DNA of 7,561 bases from contig JAAFIJ010000124.1 of NCBI GenBank assembly GCA_013298675.1, forward strand, positions 1 to 7,561. The letters are read 5' to 3'. The stretch comes from Rhodobacterales bacterium (GTDB lineage Bacteria; Pseudomonadota; Alphaproteobacteria; Rhodobacterales; Rhodobacteraceae). Shown piece after piece: positions 1 through 5,755 of the stretch (position 1 is its first letter; the number at the start of each line of letters is the position of its first letter). The notes under the pieces are model-generated. The model ran no database searches and was not told where the DNA came from. It saw only the letters and a list, made by a program, of their open reading frames with translations. The position numbers and the translations under genes are program-made.

Positions 1-484
1 CGGCACAGTCGGCTGGGATCATCAGCATCAGCGCATGACGGGTGAACCGGACATCCGCTGCACCAAAAACCTGCCGCATCTCGGTGATCATGCTTTGCAG
101 TTGGAATTCTACAAAAGCATAGCCTTTGATCACTTTGCCCCGATAAATCGAATAAGTTTCATAACTGATGCCCTCGTCTTCGACCAACACGTTCAAAATC
201 GCTTCGTTGCTTTGGCCAATGCGCAATGGCACGACAACAAAAGGATCCTTGCACTGTGGCAATCTGAATTGGACGACTTTTTCCAGAATCATTCCCGGTT
301 TCGCATGATTGGGTTCAACCGCTGCGCCCGAAGTCTGCAGCACCAAAAGCAAGGCTTGGTCAATCTGGCGTTGTTCTGTGCGTAAAGTGCTTGGACGGGA
401 CAGCGCGTTCGTGGCCCAGATGACCCAAAGCGCCACAAGAAACAACATGGCAAGTCCGGGCAAGATCAGGTTGGCTGGCTTCAT
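1..484 (-). CDS. Single-pass membrane protein of the exosortase locus (partial, 3' end outside window)
   Basis: The reading frame is open from an ATG at 484 to the left edge, giving 161 visible residues and no stop. Residues 6-27 form one hydrophobic segment after a short MKPAN start. The rest is soluble in character, so the protein is probably anchored in the inner membrane with a periplasmic body. Two cysteines in that body (Cys78 in LPQCKD, Cys160 in PADCA) could form a disulfide. The ATG overlaps the exosortase stop as ATGA, so the two are almost certainly translationally coupled. Many exosortases have a partner of this topology (EpsI-type, fused or separate), and I infer a similar accessory role from position. 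I do not recognise the family by sequence, and it could equally be a substrate or an unrelated envelope protein. The gene is secure; the function is not. Confidence 0.7.
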   Translation of the reverse strand, partial: MKPANLILPGLAMLFLVALWVIWATNALSRPSTLRTEQRQIDQALLLVLQTSGAAVEPNHAKPGMILEKVVQFRLPQCKDPFVVVPLRIGQSNEAILNVLVEDEGISYETYSIYRGKVIKGYAFVEFQLQSMITEMRQVFGAADVRFTRHALMLMIPADCA

Positions 485-1314
485 TCTTCGGCGCGCCCGG
501 CCCACGTGGCCGAAATATAGCCGCCGGCCAATATTGCAGCCGTTTGCAAAAACCATGCGATCATCAAACCCGGGGCACTGCCGTCGGTGCCGTGCCAGAA
601 CACAAACAACTCTTCGCTCCAACCTGTCAGCACCAATCGCGTGATGTTGATCACAGTTGCCAGAACGCCAGTGGCCAAAATGGCCAAAGCATCAAATCGA
701 GTCAAAGTTGTGCGCACGCGCATCGCCCAGCCCACATGAACTGCGATTGCGACCGAGACACCGGCAAAGGACGAACAGGCACCCACCAACAAAATACGCA
801 ACCCGTCGGGGGCGGTAAATCCGGCATCCGTCCACAGCGTTTCAGGCCTGATCAGCGAAAACGCGAGTCCCAGCAGATACCGGTCAATTTGCAGGATCGG
901 ATCAAGGAAAACACGGAAAACAATCGGAGCCAGACATAAATGTCCCGCCAAAGCCAACAAACAAATACCTGCCGCCCGAAGGTCTCTGTCAGTGCTTTCG
1001 CGTAGCAAAATAGTCGCGCCAAGCCCACCGAAACCCGCACCAATGCCAACGGCAGAAGGCACAAACGCCAATCCGATAGATGCCGCCGCAAGCGCGAACG
1101 CGCCTGCGATGTCTGTAGCGGTGAATGGCAGCATCGAACTGCTTCTTAACAGTCGCCAAACTGCTACCGCAAGAACGGCGAAACTTATGACATCAACATT
1201 GCTCAGGCGAATGAGAAAAAGTTCGAAATTCCCAAACCCCAAAAGCCTTGCAGCCAAAAGGATGCTTAGGCCGCATAGCAACGCGGCATACAGGTCTATT
1301 CGTCGCCTCGTCAC
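481..1314 (-). CDS. Exosortase/archaeosortase-family integral membrane protein
   Basis: The protein has about 277 residues with roughly seven hydrophobic segments (residues about 6-27, 41-57, 66-90, 115-138, 173-198, 208-230, 248-268). Three conserved-looking motifs sit in the C-terminal half in the family order: GACSSFAG with Cys180, NITRLVL with Arg226, and FWHGTDG with His241. A Cys-Arg-His set next to membrane helices is the signature of exosortases, which cut C-terminal sorting tails of exported proteins at the inner membrane. The Arg-His gap is short (15 residues), and no EpsI domain is fused. I chose the GTG at 1314, 25 bases after the stop of the upstream small gene. The frame stays open to an ATG at 1404, but that start would overlap the small gene by 65 bases and add a non-hydrophobic leader. 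No clear ribosome site precedes the GTG, so coupling is likely. Subtype is not assigned. Confidence 0.75.
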   Translation of the reverse strand: MTRRRIDLYAALLCGLSILLAARLLGFGNFELFLIRLSNVDVISFAVLAVAVWRLLRSSSMLPFTATDIAGAFALAAASIGLAFVPSAVGIGAGFGGLGATILLRESTDRDLRAAGICLLALAGHLCLAPIVFRVFLDPILQIDRYLLGLAFSLIRPETLWTDAGFTAPDGLRILLVGACSSFAGVSVAIAVHVGWAMRVRTTLTRFDALAILATGVLATVINITRLVLTGWSEELFVFWHGTDGSAPGLMIAWFLQTAAILAGGYISATWAGRAEE

Positions 1315-1339
1315 AGCCCAGATCGACCCAGCGCTGTGA

Positions 1340-1519
1340 TCAGCCGCGATTGCGCATGCGCTTAACGGCCAGATATCCACCATAGACGACAGCAGCGCCG
1401 ACAATACCTACAGGGCCAAGTGCACCTGCCAGCGGCAATGGCGTCACCACGCCTGCAACAGCAGGAAGCGTCATTGCCACCAAAGTGGCGCAGCTTAAAG
1501 AAAGGATTTTCGATGTCAT
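1340..1519 (-). CDS. Small exported protein with PLP-type C-terminal sorting tail (putative exosortase partner)
   Basis: This gene encodes 59 residues. The ATG at 1519 is preceded by a good ribosome site (GTAGGAAA, about 7 bases upstream). Residues 1-23 look like a Sec signal peptide: Lys4, a hydrophobic core, and LPAVAG with a possible cut after Ala22. It is followed almost at once by TPLPLAG (27-33), a Gly/Ala-rich hydrophobic helix (about 33-52) and a basic end, KRMRNRG. A short proline motif, one membrane helix and an Arg/Lys cluster at the very C-terminus is the tripartite plan of PEP-CTERM and VPLPA-CTERM sorting signals recognised by exosortases. The exosortase gene follows 25 bases downstream on the same strand, so I infer that this is its partner or substrate. 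Only about four residues lie between the predicted signal peptide cut and the sorting motif, which is very odd for a cargo protein. It could instead be a two-helix membrane peptide acting as a cofactor or regulator. Confidence 0.7.
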   Translation of the reverse strand: MTSKILSLSCATLVAMTLPAVAGVVTPLPLAGALGPVGIVGAAVVYGGYLAVKRMRNRG

Positions 1520-1552
1520 GGCAGGTTTCCTACAATTAACGCTAAGACAAAC

Positions 1553-1620
1553 TGTATAGAACGGTCATAGCAGACCTACTTTTTCGCATTGCTTCCGTCA
1601 ATTGGATTGCAACGGTCAAT
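1553..1620 (-). promoter_or_regulatory. Possible promoter and repeated 8-mer upstream of the exosortase locus
   Basis: The 135 bases between the regulator stop and the small gene contain an exact 8-base repeat, TGACCGTT on the minus strand, at 1567-1560 and 1618-1611. The copies are 51 bases apart, close to five helical turns. A related ATTGACGG lies at 1602-1595. A -10-like TATACA (1558-1553) lies 33 bases before the small-gene start, but no good -35 box sits at the right distance, so an activator-dependent promoter is possible. No sigma-54 -24/-12 signature was seen. Function is speculative. Confidence 0.25.
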
Positions 1621-1654
1621 CGAACACACCGCGGTCTTTTCGCCCGAATTGCGT

Positions 1655-2086
1655 CTAAACCGCGCGGTCCAAACGTGTGCTAAGATGAATCAGGCTTTCA
1701 GAGCTTTTTACCCCTGTCAGTGCCCCGATTTGATCCAGCACTTGGTCCAATACCTGGGTGTTCGATGCTGCAACCTGCAACAGCAAATCAAACCGACCCG
1801 AGGTGGTAAACACCCTCTCCACCTCTCCGAATGATTTCAACCGCGTCAAGATTGCCGCTTGGGTCCGTGGTTCTATCGTCAAAAGCACGCTTGCGCGCAA
1901 GCGACCTTGGCGCGCGGCCTCTCCTAGTTTCAGGGTGTATCCCGCGATGATTCCGCTGGTTTCCAGCCTTTCCAGTCGCGCCTGAATTGTAGAACGCGCG
2001 ACCTTAAGGCGGCGTGCCAGAGTCGCCACAGACATCCGTGCATCGGCCCCCAGAAGGGTCAAAATGTTTCGATCAAGCTCATCCAT
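1655..2086 (-). CDS. Lrp/AsnC-family transcriptional regulator
   Basis: The protein has 143 residues, close to the usual family length of about 150. The N-terminus (MDELDRNILTLLGADARMS) is typical of the family. The winged helix-turn-helix follows at about residues 18-48 (VATLARRL turn ARSTIQARLERLETSGII). Residues about 65-138 form the RAM/AsnC ligand-binding and oligomerisation domain, including TTSGRFDLLLQV and a C-terminal hydrophobic strand. Family members bind DNA as dimers or octamers and respond to amino acids. The gene is divergent from an ornithine decarboxylase, and a 15-bp palindrome lies between its -10 box and its start. I infer autoregulation and control of the decarboxylase, with ornithine, arginine or another amino acid as effector; the effector itself cannot be read from sequence. 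The ATG at 2086 has a modest AAGG ribosome site about 10 bases upstream. Confidence 0.93.
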   Translation of the reverse strand: MDELDRNILTLLGADARMSVATLARRLKVARSTIQARLERLETSGIIAGYTLKLGEAARQGRLRASVLLTIEPRTQAAILTRLKSFGEVERVFTTSGRFDLLLQVAASNTQVLDQVLDQIGALTGVKSSESLIHLSTRLDRAV

Positions 2087-2104
2087 ACAATTTGCCTTGC
2101 CACT

Positions 2105-2119
2105 TCGTCATTATGACGA
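2105..2119. promoter_or_regulatory. 15-bp perfect palindrome, candidate Lrp-family operator
   Basis: The sequence TCGTCAT-T-ATGACGA has seven-base arms around a single T. Its 15-bp length and AT centre match the general form of Lrp/AsnC binding sites. It lies 19 bases upstream of the regulator start, just after the likely transcription start of that gene, and would overlap a -35 region for the decarboxylase. Binding here could repress the regulator and act on the divergent gene. The assignment is inferred. Confidence 0.45.
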
Positions 2120-2131
2120 CGATTCACTACT

Positions 2132-2162
2132 ATTATATAGTTTTGTTCGGTGGAATTGTCAC
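2132..2162 (-). promoter_or_regulatory. Putative promoter of the Lrp/AsnC-family gene
   Basis: A perfect -10 hexamer TATAAT reads on the minus strand at 2137-2132. GTGACA (2162-2157) could serve as the -35 box, though the 19-base spacer is long. Transcription would start near 2125, about 40 bases before the ATG. The same AT-rich block reads TATTAT/TATATA on the plus strand (2131-2139), so it may also hold a -10 element for the divergent decarboxylase. Confidence 0.45.
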
Positions 2163-2330
2163 GCATATGCGGCATCCTAAGTTGCAGGAAAAGGGCGGCT
2201 CATACGCACCTTACCTGGTTGGAAAAATCTCGCAGGAAGCCCTGACCAAAACGCGGCCCAAAACAGGCACTTCGCCCGGACTAGGCCACGACAGGTAACT
2301 TGCATCTTGTTGGCAGAAAGGATCACGCCG
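2140..2330 (+). promoter_or_regulatory. Long 5' leader of the ornithine decarboxylase gene, possible structured RNA
   Basis: If the decarboxylase is transcribed from the AT-rich block near 2131-2139, its leader is about 185 bases. Complementary segments include TTACCTG (2211-2217) with CAGGTAA (2292-2298), CGCGGCC (2252-2258) with GGCCACG (2284-2290, one mismatch), and AGGGC (2192-2196) with GCCCT (2239-2243). The first and last pairings cross, so they would form a pseudoknot or alternative folds. A short frame also starts at 2167 (ATG, 43 codons) and ends at 2298. Ornithine decarboxylase leaders in alphaproteobacteria are known to carry the speF leader RNA; membership here is untested. The ribosome site AAAGGA (2317-2322) fixes the gene start at 2331. 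Confidence 0.35.
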
Positions 2331-3476
2331 ATGGGACTGTCCAAATCTATCTGGGCCAATCCGACCGAATTCTTGCGCGCTCAGTCTCCGGAAAACCCGG
2401 TTCTGTTCTTTGCGCCCTCGGCAGCGCAGGCTGTTGCTCGCCGTTTTATTGATGGATTTCCGGGTCTTGTGACCTATGCCGTCAAATCGAACCCCGGCGA
2501 AGAAATGATCGAAAACCTTGTTGCCGCGGGCATCAAAGGGTTCGACTGTGCCTCGCCGTTTGAGATTGACCTGATCCGCCGCTTGGCGCCGGATGCGGTG
2601 ATCCATTACAACAACCCTGTTCGTTCGCGCACAGAGATTGCCTTGGCGGTTGCGCGCAACGTCAAGTCATACTCGGTGGATTCCAAGTCGGAATTGGCAA
2701 AGTTGATTGAAATGGTGCCGGTTGCGGACACTGAAATTTCTGTGCGTTTTAAACTACCGGTCTCTGGGGCCGCGTACAACTTTGGCGCCAAGTTCGGCGC
2801 AACTGCCGAAGTGGCAGTCGAATTGTTGAGCACAGTAGCCGCAGCGGGATATATCCCGTCAATCACCTTCCATCCCGGTACACAATGCACTGATCCGGCA
2901 GCATGGGCGTCGTACATCCGCGAAGCGGCTGAGATTGCGCGCAAGGCTGGGATCAAAATCGCCCGACTGAACGTCGGCGGCGGTTTTCCAAATCATCGCG
3001 CGGTGGGAATACTGCCGCAATTGGATGCCACTTTTGAAACGATAGGCCGCGTCGCACGAGAAGCCTTTGGTGACGCTTTGCCGGCGTTGATCTGTGAGCC
3101 AGGGCGTGCGCTGTGTGGCGACGCATTTACGCTGGCTGCAAGAGTGAAGTCGGTTCGCGACGGCGTGCATGTTTTCCTGAACGACGGGATATATGGCTCT
3201 CTGCTTGAGCTGGGGCAGATCGGGATCATCGACCGTATCGAAGTGTTGGACCCGCAAGGGAACCATCGCACAGGTGCTGTGCATGGTTGGATTTGCTTTG
3301 GTCCAACTTGCGATTCTATCGACCGTCTGCCAGGCGATGTCCCTTTTCCAAGTGACATCACCGAAGGTGACTATGTGATTGTGCATGGTATGGGGTCGTA
3401 TTCGACGGTGACCAACAGCCGTTTCAACGGTTTTGGTGACTTGCACCGCGCCACTGTCCTGTCGCTCGACGTCTAA
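2331..3476 (+). CDS. Ornithine decarboxylase-like PLP enzyme (fold III, group IV decarboxylase)
   Basis: The protein has 381 residues from the ATG at 2331, placed 8 bases after an AAAGGA ribosome site; a TTG at 2307 in the same frame is less likely. Motifs appear in family order: YAVKSNP with the PLP-binding Lys52, HPGTQ (His181), NVGGGFP (216-218, phosphate loop), EPGRALCGDA (Glu256), GPTCDSID with Cys327, and GSYSTVTNSRFNGF near the C-terminus. The Cys-Asp pair in PTCDSID distinguishes ornithine decarboxylases (and dual ornithine/lysine enzymes) from diaminopimelate and arginine decarboxylases. It completes the active site of the neighbouring subunit in the dimer. The expected reaction is L-ornithine to putrescine plus CO2 in the cytosol, the entry step to polyamines. 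The length fits the compact bacterial and eukaryotic-like enzymes. The divergent Lrp-family gene suggests amino-acid-dependent control. Lysine as a second substrate cannot be excluded. Confidence 0.92.
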   Translation: MGLSKSIWANPTEFLRAQSPENPVLFFAPSAAQAVARRFIDGFPGLVTYAVKSNPGEEMIENLVAAGIKGFDCASPFEIDLIRRLAPDAVIHYNNPVRSRTEIALAVARNVKSYSVDSKSELAKLIEMVPVADTEISVRFKLPVSGAAYNFGAKFGATAEVAVELLSTVAAAGYIPSITFHPGTQCTDPAAWASYIREAAEIARKAGIKIARLNVGGGFPNHRAVGILPQLDATFETIGRVAREAFGDALPALICEPGRALCGDAFTLAARVKSVRDGVHVFLNDGIYGSLLELGQIGIIDRIEVLDPQGNHRTGAVHGWICFGPTCDSIDRLPGDVPFPSDITEGDYVIVHGMGSYSTVTNSRFNGFGDLHRATVLSLDV

Positions 3477-3505
3477 GGTCGCCCAATTCAGATAATCTGA
3501 AAAGC

Positions 3506-3537
3506 CGTCCTTGTTTGGGTTCCCCCGGGCAAGGACG
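3506..3537 (+). terminator. Hairpin after the decarboxylase gene, weak terminator candidate
   Basis: CGTCCTTG (3506-3513) is perfectly complementary to CAAGGACG (3530-3537), and GGG/CCC in the loop can add pairs. It lies 30 bases past the stop codon. No T-run follows on the plus strand, so it may pause or stabilise the 3' end rather than terminate. A separate palindrome TCAGAT-A-ATCTGA lies just before it (3488-3500). Confidence 0.4.
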
Positions 3538-3826
3538 TCAATCTGCTGACCGCATGAGCACGCCCAAACCCGTCATCAGAGGCAAGTTGGCGCGATCCGT
3601 ACAGGTAACATGAAGGAATGCGGCCAAGATGGCGTTTTGACTGGATATTTTTATTGCCTGTGGTCGCTTAACCTGCATTAAAATAATTTCAACACTTCGG
3701 GCAGAGACTTGGCCTCGTCTACCCGCGATGATTGGAGATTTGTGTCGGTGATGCCCGCGTTCATTCCGCACTCGCCCAAATACAATTGCCTCGTCGCTAA
3801 CACATATGTGCCAAGGGGCGGGCCAA
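3538..3826. other. Intergenic stretch without a convincing gene
   Basis: Between the decarboxylase hairpin and the DUF2235 gene I find no open frame with a ribosome site and protein-like composition. Minus-strand frames here run into the start of the DUF2235 gene and look like shadows. A short AT-rich patch (3643-3690, including TTATTGCC and ATTAAAATAAT) may contain the promoter of the downstream gene, but no box pair with normal spacing is clear. Confidence 0.5.
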
Positions 3827-4903
3827 ATGCTTTTTGATCGTCTGCGCAGTTGGTTTCGCCCGCGCACCGCAGTAGAGGTTGAACCCGCATCCCCACCCGC
3901 ACCGGGACGACAACGCGGGGTTGTTGACCATGTGATCATTTTGGACGGAACGTTGTCGACGCTTGAAAAAGGGCAGGAAGGAAACTGCGGTCTGCTGTTT
4001 CGACTGTTGACCGAGAACGGCATTTCCGCAAACCGGACAGTATACTACGAGCCGGGCCACCAATGGGACGGGTGGCGAAACTTTCCGGCATTGGCACAAG
4101 GCACAGGTATCAACGCCCAGATCCGTCGCGCCTATGGTTGGCTTGCATCGCACTACCGCGAAGGCGATCGGATTTATCTGTTTGGCTATTCGCGCGGGGC
4201 CTATGCCGTCCGATCTTTGGCGGGGGTAATCGACCGGATTGGGCTGCTAACGCGGCAAAATGCGACAGAGCGTATGGTGCGCCAATCTTATCGGCACTAC
4301 AAAACAGGCCCGGACAGCCCGGCGGCACGCGCGTTTGCGGCCCTGTATTGTCACAGGTCCGCGCCCATTCAGATGGTTGGCGTCTGGGATACCGTCAAGG
4401 CATTGGGTGTGCGCTTGCCGCTTTTGTGGATGTTGACCGACAAACAGAGCGCGTTTCACAACCATCAACTGGGGGCATCGGTCCGTCACGGGTTTCACGC
4501 GCTTGCGATTCACGAAACACGCGCGGTGTTTGACCCTGTCATGTGGGAATGCCCGGAAGGGCGTGAGAGCACGGTTCAGCAAGTGTGGTTTCGCGGTGCA
4601 CACGGCGATATTGGCGGCCATATTGGCCGATTTGTCGCATGTCGGCCGCTGGCAAATATCCCTTTTGTGTGGATGATGGAAAACGCTGAACGTGTTGGGC
4701 TGTTGCTGCCTGCAGGTTGGGTAGCGCGGTTCCCTTGCGACCCCAAGGCGCCAATGGTTGGCACCTTTCGTGGGGTGGGCATGATCTTTTTGTTGCGCCG
4801 AGCACGGGTCATTGGCCGCGATCGGTCTGAAAGTATCCATGAAACAGCACAGGGACAAAGGCCGTTTAGCTGGACCCCATGGCCGTTGACGCGCCTCTAC
4901 TAG
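3827..4903 (+). CDS. DUF2235-family alpha/beta hydrolase (phospholipase-like)
   Basis: The protein has 358 residues from the ATG at 3827, which follows an AAGGGG ribosome site; an in-frame ATG at 3806 lacks one. Family landmarks are visible: DHVIILDGT near the N-terminus (Asp40), the nucleophile elbow FGYSRGAY (Ser122), VGVWDTV (Asp188) and RGAHGDIGGH (His259, Asp261). These fit the Ser-Asp-His hydrolase core of DUF2235, whose studied members include Tle1 phospholipase effectors of type VI secretion. No signal peptide is present, and no type VI gene (VgrG, PAAR, immunity protein) is in the window, so a cytosolic housekeeping or lipid-related role is as likely as secretion. The tail after about residue 320 is rich in arginine and lacks recognisable motifs. 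It faces a DUF1624 gene tail to tail, 33 bases away, with no clear hairpin between. The substrate is unknown. Confidence 0.88.
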   Translation: MLFDRLRSWFRPRTAVEVEPASPPAPGRQRGVVDHVIILDGTLSTLEKGQEGNCGLLFRLLTENGISANRTVYYEPGHQWDGWRNFPALAQGTGINAQIRRAYGWLASHYREGDRIYLFGYSRGAYAVRSLAGVIDRIGLLTRQNATERMVRQSYRHYKTGPDSPAARAFAALYCHRSAPIQMVGVWDTVKALGVRLPLLWMLTDKQSAFHNHQLGASVRHGFHALAIHETRAVFDPVMWECPEGRESTVQQVWFRGAHGDIGGHIGRFVACRPLANIPFVWMMENAERVGLLLPAGWVARFPCDPKAPMVGTFRGVGMIFLLRRARVIGRDRSESIHETAQGQRPFSWTPWPLTRLY

Positions 4904-4936
4904 GCCGCGTTCTGTAAATTTCTGTCTTGAGCTCGG

Positions 4937-5674
4937 TCAGCGAAGCAGGTTCGCATAGACCCAAACCAGCGCCATCAAAATAGGCTGGTGGACAAGATAG
5001 ATGACCAAGCTGTGTCTGCCCGGCCATGACAAGCTTTGCATAAGTTGCGAGGGCGCTTGGCGTTCTCGATTTTGCACAAAGCCAAACCGAAGTGCCAGTT
5101 TGGCGCAAGCAAGCCCGATAAGGAACGGCCCCAGCCATGGAAAGATTGGTTCAAAATCAACCGTTTGTGGGCGGTATGTCGACAATCCCACAATGGTCAG
5201 CCACCATGCATCAAACATCGTTGAACGCAGTGCATAAGAGCCGAAAATCAACGCCGCGCCGATCGTTGCGGTCAACACGGGTGGTATTCCTAGAAATCCC
5301 AACCCCAGAATGCTGAACAAGGCAATCGCATGCAAAATGCCGAAGAACACATAATACTCTGGCATCGCGAGTTTGGTCCCAAGGGTCACAAGGGCTGCTG
5401 CGCCAGCGATCTTGATCCATCTGCGCCAAAACGCAGGCCATCGAATATGGGTACGATGGGCAAGCGCAAGTCCGAACCCGGCCAAAAACAAGAAGCTGCC
5501 GGCCACAGCGCGGGCGTGGTAAAAGAAGTAACCTTGGGTGACCAGTTCTGGCGGTGCCAAACCAAACATCACAAGATCATAGGCGAAATGAAACATTACC
5601 ATTCCCGCCAGCGCAAGCGTGCGGGCGCAGTCGATTTCAACGATCCGGTGGGTAGATTGCAGCGCGTCTTTCAT
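4937..5674 (-). CDS. DUF1624 membrane protein (heparan-alpha-glucosaminide N-acetyltransferase-like)
   Basis: The protein has 245 residues from the ATG at 5674; the frame extends upstream to TTG or GTG codons near 5710, but no start has a strong ribosome site. The N-terminal motif HRIVEIDCARTLALAGMVMF followed by HFAYDL is typical of DUF1624 and its relatives, as is SLVIYLVHQPIL near the C-terminus. About seven hydrophobic segments are visible (near residues 17-37, 55-73, 86-103, 108-126, 132-148, 178-196, 220-240). His29 and His115 lie in or next to membrane segments and are candidate catalytic residues. By homology the family is thought to move acyl groups across the membrane onto sugars or other acceptors, but bacterial members are poorly characterised and the acceptor here is unknown. 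The gltA terminator lies just upstream, so it needs its own promoter or depends on readthrough. Confidence 0.85.
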   Translation of the reverse strand: MKDALQSTHRIVEIDCARTLALAGMVMFHFAYDLVMFGLAPPELVTQGYFFYHARAVAGSFLFLAGFGLALAHRTHIRWPAFWRRWIKIAGAAALVTLGTKLAMPEYYVFFGILHAIALFSILGLGFLGIPPVLTATIGAALIFGSYALRSTMFDAWWLTIVGLSTYRPQTVDFEPIFPWLGPFLIGLACAKLALRFGFVQNRERQAPSQLMQSLSWPGRHSLVIYLVHQPILMALVWVYANLLR

Positions 5675-5711
5675 GAAGGGCAGTAATGCCTTGAACAGGA
5701 GCACGCACAAT

Positions 5712-5743
5712 AAGAAAAGCGAGGGGCCGCAATTCGGCCCCTC
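5712..5743 (-). terminator. Rho-independent terminator of gltA
   Basis: GAGGGGCCG and CGGCCCCTC (5721-5729 and 5735-5743) form a perfect nine-pair GC-rich stem with a five-base loop. On the minus strand it begins 13 bases past the gltA stop and is followed by GCTTTTCTTA, a usable T-run. On the plus strand it is followed only by ATTTTAC, so it mainly serves gltA. Confidence 0.85.
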
Positions 5744-5755
5744 ATTTTACAGTGA

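Noticed and set aside
544..939. Plus-strand frame of 131 codons opposite the exosortase
   Set aside because: Composition is rich in His, Gln, Arg and Cys without hydrophobic pattern or family motifs; it is the shadow of a well-supported minus-strand membrane protein.
1315..1404. N-terminal extension of the exosortase to the ATG at 1404
   Set aside because: It would overlap the small gene by 65 bases, has no ribosome site, and adds a segment unlike a membrane protein start. The GTG at 1314 fits better, though this is not proven.
1484..1519. Lipoprotein signal in the small protein (Cys10 in SLSCAT)
   Set aside because: The cysteine lies too near the N-terminus and residue -3 is Ser rather than an aliphatic residue, so a lipobox is not supported.
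3801..3810. Palindrome CACATATGTG around the ATG at 3806
   Set aside because: A 10-base palindrome is expected by chance in a window this size, and the likely gene start is at 3827. No second copy or promoter element supports a site.
3538..4023. Minus-strand frame of 161 codons across the gap and the start of the DUF2235 gene
   Set aside because: It overlaps the coding start of a recognised family, has no ribosome site and shows no domain-like sequence.
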